Source: Dactylosporangium vinaceum (GTDB taxonomy: Bacteria > Actinomycetota > Actinomycetes > Mycobacteriales > Micromonosporaceae). From it: DNA of 64,000 bases. How positions within the stretch are numbered: position 1 is the stretch's first letter; each line of letters starts with the position of its first letter. Below the pieces are notes generated by a model. The model saw only the letters and a list, made by a program, of their open reading frames with translations, was not told the DNA's origin and did not search any database. Where the stretch lies: positions 620,001-684,000 of the forward strand of contig NZ_CP061913.1 in assembly GCF_019904175.1 (NCBI RefSeq). The letters run 5' to 3'. Shown piece by piece: positions 17,546 through 25,159 of this stretch. Both the position numbers and the translations under genes were made by a program.

Positions 17546-18082
17546 TCAGGCGTTCTGGCCGGCCACCGTCCAGCGGGTTTCGAACTGCATGCGTTGGCAG
17601 CGGTCGTCCGTGTCCGGGTTCAGGGTCACGGCCGAGCGCAGGACGATCGTCACCTCGGCCAGGGACGGGATCCGGTACGCCGCCGGATGCTCGTCGATCG
17701 CGAAGACGGGCGTGGTGGCCACGGTGAGGCGGTCGGTGCAGTAGGCGCGGGTCGCGTCGTCGTCCGGGGTGGTGCCGGCCTTGACGACTTTGGCGGCGGT
17801 GGCGGCGGGGGTGATGGAGGTGATGGTCATGGCCACGCGGTTCGGGTTGGCGACGCGCATGGTGATGTCGGCGCTGTGGCCGGGGAAGAGGCCGTCCTCG
17901 CTGTCGAAGACGGAGTGGACGCTGCCCTCGATGACCACCAGCGGCTTCAGGCCACCGGCGCGGCCGTCGGGGACCCTGGCCTGCGTGGACTTGAACAGGC
18001 CGTCGAAGGCCCAGCCCGACGCGCCGATCGTGGCGGCCAGGCCGGCGGCGGTCAGGAGGGTGCGCAGCTCGGCGAGTGTCAT
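17546..18082 (-). CDS. Conserved-looking hypothetical exported protein
   Basis: A 178-aa protein with an N-terminal hydrophobic segment (LLTAAGLAATIGASGWAF) and a beta-rich exterior domain with VVIEGSVHSVF, PGHSADITMRVANPNRVAMTI and two Cys (AYCTDRL, DDRCQRM) that could form a disulfide. The central VANPNR... stretch looks like an immunoglobulin-like or 'DUF11-like' beta sandwich, but I do not recognise a family. Its ATG overlaps the TGA of the gene upstream (18079), so the two are coupled and probably work together at the cell surface. Confidence 0.7.
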   Translation of the reverse strand: MTLAELRTLLTAAGLAATIGASGWAFDGLFKSTQARVPDGRAGGLKPLVVIEGSVHSVFDSEDGLFPGHSADITMRVANPNRVAMTITSITPAATAAKVVKAGTTPDDDATRAYCTDRLTVATTPVFAIDEHPAAYRIPSLAEVTIVLRSAVTLNPDTDDRCQRMQFETRWTVAGQNA

Positions 18083-18615
18083 GCGGCCGGGGACCCGGTG
18101 ACGGCGGGGGCGGCGGTGGCCACGGGGGCGGCGACGGTGGACTCGACCACCGGTTCGGCCGCCGGGACCTCGGTGGCCTTCGGGGCGGCTGGCTCGGTGG
18201 TCGGCGGGGGAGCGGGAGCGGCGGTGGTCGCAGCGGGGGCGGCGGTGGTCGGAGCCGGAATCGGGGCGCCCGCCTGGGCCGGGGGCTTGCCGATGCCGAT
18301 GATGGTGCCGTTCTTGGCCCTCGTCGGGTTCCGTACCACGGGGGCCGAGACGGGGGACGGGGTGCCGGCCGAGCCGCCGGAGCCGCCCGGGTTGCGCGTC
18401 ACGGCGGGAGCGGCGGCCGCGGTGGACTCCTCGACGGCGGCCACCGGTGACGGGGAGGCCGGCTGGGCGAACTGGGCGGCCTGGCCCAGGACCAGGACGT
18501 CAGTGGCGGCGGTCCAGCCCGAGCGGGCACCGGCGGGGGCGGCGGCCCAGGCGAGGGCGGCCAGCGTGGCGGTGACGGCGATGACGATGTGGCGGGGTTG
18601 CTTGGGGACGCGCAC
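18079..18615 (-). CDS. Secreted Pro/Ala/Thr-rich protein
   Basis: A 178-aa protein starting at GTG 18615, preceded by GGAAGG. A Sec signal peptide (VIAVTATLAALAWAAAPAGA) ends near residue 31. Most of the mature protein is low-complexity Ala/Pro/Thr/Val (PAPTTAAPAATTAAPAPPPT), with one ordered patch, RAKNGTIIGIGKPPA. It resembles wall-spanning or stalk regions of surface proteins. No function assigned. Confidence 0.65.
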   Translation of the reverse strand: MRVPKQPRHIVIAVTATLAALAWAAAPAGARSGWTAATDVLVLGQAAQFAQPASPSPVAAVEESTAAAAPAVTRNPGGSGGSAGTPSPVSAPVVRNPTRAKNGTIIGIGKPPAQAGAPIPAPTTAAPAATTAAPAPPPTTEPAAPKATEVPAAEPVVESTVAAPVATAAPAVTGSPAA

Positions 18616-18812
18616 GGGCTGGCCTTCCGGTACAGCAAAAATATCGACAACCGGAAGTTTGCGCAGGTCAGGGCGATTGCACTACTGGTTGACCGGTCGG
18701 CCGGGGGCCGTCGAGCGGTGTAACTCTTTCGTGTTTGCGCAGGTCAGCGCCGATGTAGGAGCCCGCGGGGAGTGACGGCCGTCGGGCGGATGTCACTCCC
18801 CGGTGGGTGTCG

Positions 18813-19973
18813 TCAGTACGACTTCTCCTGGCCCAGGAGGTGCTGGGAGACGAAGTTCAGGATCATCTCGCGCGAGACGGGCGCGATCCGGCCGGCTCGG
18901 ACGGCGCCGAGCAGTGTCGACACGCCGTATTCGGTGGTCATGCCGTTGCCGCCCAGGGACTGGATCGCCGTGTCGACGGCCAGGGCGGCGGCCTCGGCGG
19001 CGGCGTACTTCGCCATGTTCGCGGCCACGCCCGCCTCCAGGTCGCGGCCGGCGTCGTAGAGCGTCGCCGCCTTGGCGACCATCAGGCGGGCCAGCTCGAC
19101 CTGGATGTGGGCGTGCGCCAAGGGGTGCGCGACGCCCTGGTGGCTGCCGATCGGGCGGCCCCACACCGCGCGGGTCGCCGTGTAGGTGGAGGCGCGCTCC
19201 AGGGCGTAGCGGGCGGTGCCGCAGGCCATGGCGGCCACGGTGATGCGCTCCGGGTTCAGGCCGGAGAAGAGCGCCGCGAGACCGGCCTCCGGGTCCTCGC
19301 CGATGAGGGCCTCGGCGGGGACGCGCACGTCATCGAGGTACAGCTGGAACTGGTTCTCCGGACTGACGATCTCCATGTCGATCTTCGTCGCGGTCAGCCC
19401 CGGTGCGTTGGCCGGCACGACGAAGATGGCCGGCTTGAGCTTGCCGGTGCGCTCGTCCTCCAGGCGGGCGACGACCATGATCTTGTCGGACTCGTCGACG
19501 CCCGAGATGTACACCTTCCGGCCCGTCAGCGAATAGCCGCCGTCGAACGGTTTGGCGACTGTCGTCAGCCGGTGGAAGTTGGAGCCCGCGTCCGGCTCGG
19601 TGATGGCGAAGCAGACCTTCAGCGTGCCGCCCGCGAAGCCGGGCAGGAGCGACTGGCGCTGCGCCTCGGTGCCGTGCCTGGCCACGATCGTGGCGGCGAT
19701 GGCGGGGGAGACGACGAGCAGCAGCAGGGGGCAGCCGGCCGCGGCCAGCTCCTCGCAGACGATCGCGAGCTCGGTGATGCCGCCACCGCCGCCGTCGTAC
19801 TGCTCGGGCACGCTGACGCCCAGGTAGCCGAGCTTCGCCGCCTCCTGCCACAGCTCGTCGGAGTGCTCACCGGCCTTGGCCTTGCGCACGAAGTACTCGT
19901 GGCCGAAGCGCTTGCCGAGCTTGGCCACCGCGTCACGGAGATCCTGCTGCTGAGGGGTGGGGTCAAAATCCAC
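18813..19973 (-). CDS. Acyl-CoA dehydrogenase (last gene of AtuA-type operon)
   Basis: A 386-aa FAD-dependent acyl-CoA dehydrogenase. It begins VDFDPTPQQQDLRDAVAKLG from GTG 19973 with GGAG upstream. FAD/substrate motifs are CFAITEPDAGSN and GRKVYISGVDESD; the C-terminal half has AMACGTARYALERASTY and QSLGGNGMTTEYGV. No Glu is obvious at the classical EYGV-preceding catalytic position other than that in TTEYGV, so the base is probably the Glu there or an IVD-type internal Glu. It oxidises the alpha-beta bond of an acyl-CoA. It follows the carboxylase alpha gene by 16 bp. Confidence 0.92.
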   Translation of the reverse strand: MDFDPTPQQQDLRDAVAKLGKRFGHEYFVRKAKAGEHSDELWQEAAKLGYLGVSVPEQYDGGGGGITELAIVCEELAAAGCPLLLLVVSPAIAATIVARHGTEAQRQSLLPGFAGGTLKVCFAITEPDAGSNFHRLTTVAKPFDGGYSLTGRKVYISGVDESDKIMVVARLEDERTGKLKPAIFVVPANAPGLTATKIDMEIVSPENQFQLYLDDVRVPAEALIGEDPEAGLAALFSGLNPERITVAAMACGTARYALERASTYTATRAVWGRPIGSHQGVAHPLAHAHIQVELARLMVAKAATLYDAGRDLEAGVAANMAKYAAAEAAALAVDTAIQSLGGNGMTTEYGVSTLLGAVRAGRIAPVSREMILNFVSQHLLGQEKSY

Positions 19974-19989
19974 GCGAAACTCCAAACGA

Positions 19990-22011
19990 CTACGAGGGGG
20001 AGAGCACCGCCAGGAGTGCACCGGACTCGACCTGCGAGCCGGCCGCGACCCGCAGGTCGCTGATGACGCCGTCGGTGGGGGCGTGGACGGGGTGCTCGAG
20101 CTTCATCGCCTCCACCGTGAGCAGCAGTTCGCCGGCCGCGACCCGCTGCCCGGGGACCACCAGCACCCGGCCGACCGCACCCGGCAGCGGCGCGACCAGG
20201 GAGCCTTCGGGCTGGTCGGCGGACGGCAGCGGATACCGCGGCAGCTCCGTCAGCGTCACCGAGCCCTCGGGACTGTCTACAAAGGACATGCCGTCGACCT
20301 CGTGCACCGCGAACTGCAGCCGCACGCCGCCGACGTCGAGCACGACCCGCTCGCCGGTGGCGCTGAGGATCGCCGCCGGCGGGTGGTCGGGTGCACCGGC
20401 CGGGTCGAGCGCGGCGCCGGGCAGGCCGATGTCCTCGGGGTCGATGCGGCGCACGGCCCACGCGGCCAGGTCGTTGGCCCGGTCGATGCGGTAGCCGACC
20501 TCGATGGTGCCGGTCGGGCCCTCGTACACCACCGTCTGCAGCGCGCTCGGAACGTTGCGCCAGCCCGACGGCAGGCCGGGCAGCAGCGCCGTCTTGGCCC
20601 GGCGGGCGGCGCCGGCGAGGGCCGCGGCCAGACAGGACAACCGCACCGCGTCCACAGAGGACAGCAGCGGCGCGAAGACCTCGGGGTGACGATCCAGAAA
20701 GCCTGTGTCGGTACCCCCGGCAAGAAACGCCGAATGCCGGAGCACCCGCACGAGCAGGTCCCGGTTCGTCGTCACACCGTGGATCCGGGCGCGCGCGAGC
20801 GCACCGCCGAGCATCCGGGCCGCCTCGGCCCGCGTCGGCGCCCACGCGATCAGCTTGGCCAGCATCGGGTCGTAGTGCACACCGATGACGGAGCCGTCGG
20901 CCACGCCGGAGTCGAGGCGAAGACCGGGGGCGGACAGCGGGCCGAAGGCGTGGGTGACGCCGGGGACGTCGAAGCGGTGCAGCGTGCCGGTCGACGGCAT
21001 CCAGGCGTAGGCCGGGTCCTCGGCGTAGAGCCGGACCTCGATCGCGTGCCCGCGCAGCGGCGGCGGCCCGTTGAACGGCAGCGGGCTGCCCTCGGCCACG
21101 ACCAGCTGCATGCGGACCATGTCGACGCCGATGACGCACTCGGTCACCGGGTGCTCGACCTGCAGGCGGGTGTTCATCTCCAGGAAGAAGAACTCGCCGG
21201 TCGGGGCGAGCAGGAACTCCACGGTGCCGGCGCCGACGTAGGACACCGCGCGGGCGGCCGTGATCGCCGCCTGGCAGAGCTTCTCGCGCAGGACCGGGTC
21301 GACGGCCGGGGACGGCGTCTCCTCGACGATCTTCTGGTGCCGCCGCTGGATCGAGCACTCGCGCTCGCCGAGCGGCACCACGTTGCCGTGCGCGTCGGCC
21401 ATGATCTGGACCTCGATGTGCCGGGCCCGCTCGACGTAGCGCTCGCAGAACACGGTCCCGTCGCCGAACGCCGCCGCCGCCTCGCGCCGGGCCGCGGCCA
21501 CCGCCTCGGCCAGGGACTCGCGGTCGCGCACGATCCGCATGCCCCGCCCGCCGCCGCCCGCGGACGCCTTGACAAGCACCGGGAAGGTGTCGACGTCGTC
21601 CGGCTCGACGGCCGTCGGCAGCATCGGCACGCCGGCCTCGGCCAGCAGCGCCTTCGCCTCCAGCTTCGAGCCCATCATCGCGATGGCCTTCGGCGACGGC
21701 CCGACCCAGGTCAGCCCGGCGTCGATGACCGCCCGCGCGAACTCGGCGTTCTCCGACAGGAAGCCATATCCCGGGTGTACCGCATCCGCCCCACACTTCC
21801 GCGCGGCGGATATGAGCAGATCGCCCCGCAGGTAGGTGGCGGACGGCGAGTTGCCCGGCAGGTGCACGGCATAATCGGCCTCGGCGACGTGCGGGGAGTC
21901 GGCATCGGCGTCGGAGTAGACGGCGACCGTCTCGACCCCCATCGCCCGGCAGGTGGCGAACACCCGGCGGGCGATCTCGCCGCGGTTGGCTACCAGCAGC
22001 CTTCTGATCAC
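19990..22011 (-). CDS. Acyl-CoA carboxylase alpha chain (biotin carboxylase + BCCP)
   Basis: A 673-aa biotin-dependent carboxylase subunit. Biotin carboxylase: MIRRLLVANRGEIARRVF at the start (GTG 22011), the ATP-grasp loop KASAGGGGRGMRIV, and FLEMNTRLQVEHPVTE. The C-terminal biotinyl domain carries the modified Lys in VEAMKLEHPV. A linker of about 150 residues matches MCC/GCC-type alpha subunits. It pairs with the carboxyltransferase gene immediately upstream (11-bp gap). Substrate is inferred from context as a branched or isoprenoid acyl-CoA (methylcrotonyl- or geranyl-CoA type), not acetyl-CoA. Confidence 0.94.
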   Translation of the reverse strand: MIRRLLVANRGEIARRVFATCRAMGVETVAVYSDADADSPHVAEADYAVHLPGNSPSATYLRGDLLISAARKCGADAVHPGYGFLSENAEFARAVIDAGLTWVGPSPKAIAMMGSKLEAKALLAEAGVPMLPTAVEPDDVDTFPVLVKASAGGGGRGMRIVRDRESLAEAVAAARREAAAAFGDGTVFCERYVERARHIEVQIMADAHGNVVPLGERECSIQRRHQKIVEETPSPAVDPVLREKLCQAAITAARAVSYVGAGTVEFLLAPTGEFFFLEMNTRLQVEHPVTECVIGVDMVRMQLVVAEGSPLPFNGPPPLRGHAIEVRLYAEDPAYAWMPSTGTLHRFDVPGVTHAFGPLSAPGLRLDSGVADGSVIGVHYDPMLAKLIAWAPTRAEAARMLGGALARARIHGVTTNRDLLVRVLRHSAFLAGGTDTGFLDRHPEVFAPLLSSVDAVRLSCLAAALAGAARRAKTALLPGLPSGWRNVPSALQTVVYEGPTGTIEVGYRIDRANDLAAWAVRRIDPEDIGLPGAALDPAGAPDHPPAAILSATGERVVLDVGGVRLQFAVHEVDGMSFVDSPEGSVTLTELPRYPLPSADQPEGSLVAPLPGAVGRVLVVPGQRVAAGELLLTVEAMKLEHPVHAPTDGVISDLRVAAGSQVESGALLAVLSPS

Positions 22012-22022
22012 TGCAGTTCCCC

Positions 22023-23600
22023 CTAGTGCCGGAATACGCCGAATTGGGCGTGCTCGCCGGTGCCGACAAGCGCCAGGCACATGCCCAGCACCGTGCGGGT
22101 GTCGCGTGGGTCGATCACGCCGTCGTCGTACAGCCGGCCGGAGAGGAACAGCGCCGCCGACTCCTGCTCGACCTTGTGCTCCACCATGAACCGCATGGTG
22201 CGGTCCTGCTCCTCGTCGTAGGCGTGGCCCTTGGCCTCGGCCGCCTGGCGGGCCACGATCGACAGCACCCCGGCCAGCTGCTGCGGCCCCATGACCGCCG
22301 ACTTGGCGTTGGGCCAGGTGAACAGGAACCGCGGCTCGAACGCGCGGCCACACATGCCGTAGTTGCCGGCCCCGTAGGACGCGCCGATGTTGACGGTCAG
22401 GTGCGGCACCCGCGAGTTGGCCACCGCGTTGATCATCAGGGCGCCGTGCTTGATGATCCCGCCCTGCTCGTACTCGCTGCCGACCATGTACCCGGTGGTG
22501 TTCTGCAGGAAGATCAGCGGTGTGCCGCTCGCGTTGGCCAGCTGGATGAACTGGGCCGCCTTCTGCGCCTCGGCGGAGAACAGCACGCCCCGCACGTTGG
22601 CCAGCACGCCGACGCGGTGCCCGTGGATCGCGCCCCAGCCGGTGCACAGCGCCGCGCCGTAGGCGGGCTTGAACTCGTCGAACTCGCTGCCGTCGAGGAC
22701 CCGGGCCAGGATCTCCCGCGGGTCGAACGGCACCCGCAGGTCGGCCGACGGAATGCCGAGCAGGTCGTCGGCGTCGAACTTGGGCTCGGCGCCGTAGGCC
22801 CGGGTGAGCAGGTGCCCGAAGTTGCGGACGCAGGACCGGGCCAGGCGCAGGCCGTCGCGCTCGTCCTCGGCGATGAAGTCGGCCAGGCCCGAGCGGGTGG
22901 CGTGCATGGCGGCGCCGCCGAGCGTCTCGTCGTCGACCGTCTCGCCGGTGGCCATCTTCACCAGCGGCGGCCCGGCCAGGAACACCTTGGCCCGGTCGCG
23001 CACGAAGATCGTGTAGTCGGACATGCCGGGGACGTACGCGCCGCCGGCCGTCGCGTTGCCGAACACCACCGCCACGGTCGGGATCGCCGCCGCCGAGAGC
23101 CGGGTCAGGTCGCGGAACGCCGCACCGCCCGGGATGAAGATCTCGGCCTGCTGCGGCAGGTCGGCGCCGCCGGACTCGACCAGGTTGATGAGCGGCAGCC
23201 GGTTCTCCCGGGCGATCTGGGACGCCCGCTGGGTCTTCTTCAGCGAGAACGGGTTGACCGCGCCGCCGCGCACCGTCGGGTCGTTGGCGACGATCACGCA
23301 GGGGACGCCCTCGACGATCCCGATGCCGGTGACCACGCTGGCCCCGACCGGGTAGTCGGTGCCCCAGGCCGCGACCGGGCAGAGCTCCAGGAACGGCGAG
23401 TCGCGGTCGACGAGCAGCTCGATGCGCTCGCGCGGCAGCAGCTTGCCCCGCGCGTGGTGGCGGGCGATGTACTTGTCGCCCCCGCCGCCGCGGGCCTGCC
23501 GCAGCGCCGACTCGAGGTCGGTGAGCCGCTCCAGCATGGCCGCCCGGTTTTCCGCGTAGACCGCACCCCGCGGGTCGAGGGTGCTCGTCAGTATCGGCAT
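22023..23600 (-). CDS. Acyl-CoA carboxylase beta chain (carboxyltransferase)
   Basis: A 525-aa carboxyltransferase of the MCCB/AccD1 type. Motifs include the N-terminal RHHARGKLLPRERIELLVD, NLVESGGADLPQQAEIF, the oxyanion segment GNATAGGAYVPGMSD, and FLQNTTGYMVGSEYEQGGI with SYGAGNYGMCGRAF, the last pair typical of methylcrotonyl-/geranyl-CoA carboxylases rather than propionyl-CoA carboxylases. ATG 23600 begins 4 bp after the upstream dehydrogenase stop. It forms the holoenzyme with the alpha chain encoded next. Confidence 0.94.
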   Translation of the reverse strand: MPILTSTLDPRGAVYAENRAAMLERLTDLESALRQARGGGGDKYIARHHARGKLLPRERIELLVDRDSPFLELCPVAAWGTDYPVGASVVTGIGIVEGVPCVIVANDPTVRGGAVNPFSLKKTQRASQIARENRLPLINLVESGGADLPQQAEIFIPGGAAFRDLTRLSAAAIPTVAVVFGNATAGGAYVPGMSDYTIFVRDRAKVFLAGPPLVKMATGETVDDETLGGAAMHATRSGLADFIAEDERDGLRLARSCVRNFGHLLTRAYGAEPKFDADDLLGIPSADLRVPFDPREILARVLDGSEFDEFKPAYGAALCTGWGAIHGHRVGVLANVRGVLFSAEAQKAAQFIQLANASGTPLIFLQNTTGYMVGSEYEQGGIIKHGALMINAVANSRVPHLTVNIGASYGAGNYGMCGRAFEPRFLFTWPNAKSAVMGPQQLAGVLSIVARQAAEAKGHAYDEEQDRTMRFMVEHKVEQESAALFLSGRLYDDGVIDPRDTRTVLGMCLALVGTGEHAQFGVFRH

Positions 23601-23604
23601 GGCC

Positions 23605-24714
23605 TCAGACCCCCAGCTGCTTCGCGATGATCTCGTTCATGATCTCCGTGGTCCCGCCGCCGATACCCATGATCCGGGCGTCGCGGTAGTGTCGCTCGAC
23701 CTCGGCGTCGCGGACGTACCCCAGGCCGCCGTGCAACTGCACGGCCTGGTCGACGACGTGGTCGCAGGTCGCGACCGCGGTGTTCTTCGCCATCGCCACC
23801 TCCGTAACGAGCCGCTCGCCGCTTGCGACACGGACGGCGACGTGGCGGACGTACGTCTTCGCCACCTCCACCTGCCGCGCCATCTCCGCGAGCCGGTGCC
23901 GGACGAGCTGCCGGCTCGCCAGGGGCCGCCCGAACGTGTGCCTGTCGCGCACCCAGGCCAGGGTGAGGGCGAGGCAGCGCTCGGCGATGGCGTACGCCTG
24001 CACCGCCAGCGACAGCCGCTCGCTCGCGAAGTGGGTCATGAGCTCGGCGAACCCGCCCACGACGTGGCCGCGCGGCACCCGGACGTCGACGAAGGCCAGC
24101 TCCGCCGTATCGGAGCAGTGCCACCCCATCTTGTCCAGCCTGCGGGTGACCCGGAAGCCGCCGTCGGCCACGAGCAGCCGGAAGCCGTCGCGGGTCTGCA
24201 CGGCGGTGGTCGCGAAGTCGGCCCGGGCCCCGCTGGTGATGAACGTCTTCGTGCCGTTGACGACGTAGTCGTCGCCGTCCTCGACCGCCTTCGTGCGGAC
24301 GCCGGCCACGTCGGAGCCGCCGTCCGGCTCGGTGATCGCCAGGCAGCCGATCCGCTCACCGGCGAGCGTCGGGCGCACGAACCGCTCGATGAGCTCACCG
24401 CGCCCGGTCGCCACGATGTGCGGCAGCGCGATCCCGTGCGTGAACAGCGCGGCCACCAGCCCCGACGACCCGCCGGCGAGGATCAGCTCCTCGGTCACCA
24501 CTATCGAGTCGAGCAGGTCGCCGCCGGACCCGCCGATCTCCTCGGGGAACCCGATCCCGAGCAGCCCGATGCCGGCGGCCCGCCGATGCAGGGCCCGGGG
24601 CACCTCGCCGGCCCGCTCCCAGTCGTCGAGGTGGGGGAGCACCTCCCGGCCGACGAAGGCCCGGGTGAGCTCCCGCAGCCGCCGCCGCTCCTCGGTCGCG
24701 AACGGATCGCTCAT
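23605..24714 (-). CDS. Acyl-CoA dehydrogenase (first of two)
   Basis: A 369-aa flavoprotein dehydrogenase. ATG 24714 has GGAGG 7 nt upstream and gives MSDPFATEERRRLRELTRAF. Core motifs: CLAITEPDGGSDVAG, GTKTFITSGARAD, the C-terminal QLHGGLGYVRDAEVERHYRD and IGGGTTEIMNEII. The Glu in RDAEVER and the GGTTEI Glu are candidate bases; this pattern is that of isovaleryl-/citronellyl-type enzymes. The same frame extends into the 89-bp repeats upstream but that part is the repeat read out of register. Its ATG overlaps the stop of the fifth repeat ORF. Confidence 0.92.
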   Translation of the reverse strand: MSDPFATEERRRLRELTRAFVGREVLPHLDDWERAGEVPRALHRRAAGIGLLGIGFPEEIGGSGGDLLDSIVVTEELILAGGSSGLVAALFTHGIALPHIVATGRGELIERFVRPTLAGERIGCLAITEPDGGSDVAGVRTKAVEDGDDYVVNGTKTFITSGARADFATTAVQTRDGFRLLVADGGFRVTRRLDKMGWHCSDTAELAFVDVRVPRGHVVGGFAELMTHFASERLSLAVQAYAIAERCLALTLAWVRDRHTFGRPLASRQLVRHRLAEMARQVEVAKTYVRHVAVRVASGERLVTEVAMAKNTAVATCDHVVDQAVQLHGGLGYVRDAEVERHYRDARIMGIGGGTTEIMNEIIAKQLGV

Positions 24715-24803
24715 GCCGGCACCTCCGCAGGCTCCGGCGCCGGCCTGAGCGTCGCCCTGTGACATTGATGAGCGGCCACTCCGCTTCGCTCCGTACCGCT
24801 CAT
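24711..24803 (-). CDS. Repeat mini-ORF 5 (30 aa)
   Basis: MSGTERSG... with Leu at residue 19, ending PAEVPA. Its TGA overlaps the ATG of the acyl-CoA dehydrogenase. Coding status unproven. Confidence 0.35.
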   Translation of the reverse strand: MSGTERSGVAAHQCHRATLRPAPEPAEVPA

Positions 24804-24892
24804 GCCGGCACCTCCGCAGGCTCCGGTGCCGGCCTGAGCGTCGCCCTGTGACATTGATGAGCGGCCACTCCGCTTCGCTCCGTACCGCTCAT
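24800..24892 (-). CDS. Repeat mini-ORF 4 (30 aa)
   Basis: Same peptide as ORF 5, with Leu at residue 19. It is linked at both ends by ATGA overlaps. Confidence 0.35.
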   Translation of the reverse strand: MSGTERSGVAAHQCHRATLRPAPEPAEVPA

Positions 24893-24981
24893 GCCGGCAC
24901 CTCCGCAGGCTCCGGTGCCGGCCTGAGCGTCGCCCTGTGACATTGATGAGCGGCCACTCCGCTTCGCTCCGTACCGCTCAT
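24889..24981 (-). CDS. Repeat mini-ORF 3 (30 aa)
   Basis: Leu at residue 19; otherwise the same peptide, with one Cys in HQCHRA. ATGA overlaps on both sides. Confidence 0.35.
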   Translation of the reverse strand: MSGTERSGVAAHQCHRATLRPAPEPAEVPA

Positions 24982-25070
24982 GCCGGCACCTCCGCAGGCT
25001 CCGGTGCCGGCCTGGACGTCGCCCTGTGACATTGATGAGCGGCCACTCCGCTTCGCTCCGTACCGCTCAT
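24978..25070 (-). CDS. Repeat mini-ORF 2 (30 aa)
   Basis: Ser at residue 19 (RATSRPAPEP), the only clear amino-acid difference from its neighbours. Confidence 0.35.
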   Translation of the reverse strand: MSGTERSGVAAHQCHRATSRPAPEPAEVPA

Positions 25071-25159
25071 GCCGGCACCTCCGCAGGCTCCGGCGCCGGC
25101 CTGAACGTCGCCCTGTGACATTGATGAGCGGCCACTCCGCTTCGCTCCGTACCGCTCAT
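25067..25159 (-). CDS. Repeat mini-ORF 1 (30 aa)
   Basis: Phe at residue 19 (RATFRPAPEP). Its ATG overlaps the TGA of the atuA-like gene, and its GGAGG-preceded successor ATG overlaps its own stop. Confidence 0.35.
   Translation of the reverse strand: MSGTERSGVAAHQCHRATFRPAPEPAEVPA

Larger units (their letters stand above)
24711..25155 (-). repeat. Five tandem 89-bp repeats
   Basis: Units start at 24711, 24800, 24889, 24978 and 25067, exactly 89 bp apart and almost identical (one or two substitutions per unit, around CCGGYGCCGGCCTGRRCGTC). Each contains GGAGG + ATG on the minus strand and the inverted repeat ATGAGCGG-N20-CCGCTCAT. Units join atuA to the dehydrogenase without any other DNA. 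Confidence 0.95.

Noticed and set aside
19957..22026. Long plus-strand open frame over the carboxylase alpha gene
   Set aside because: Shadow of a gene with unambiguous biotin carboxylase and BCCP motifs on the other strand.
24711..25155. CRISPR array
   Set aside because: Units are head-to-tail 89-bp copies without unique spacers or cas genes; they are tandem repeats.
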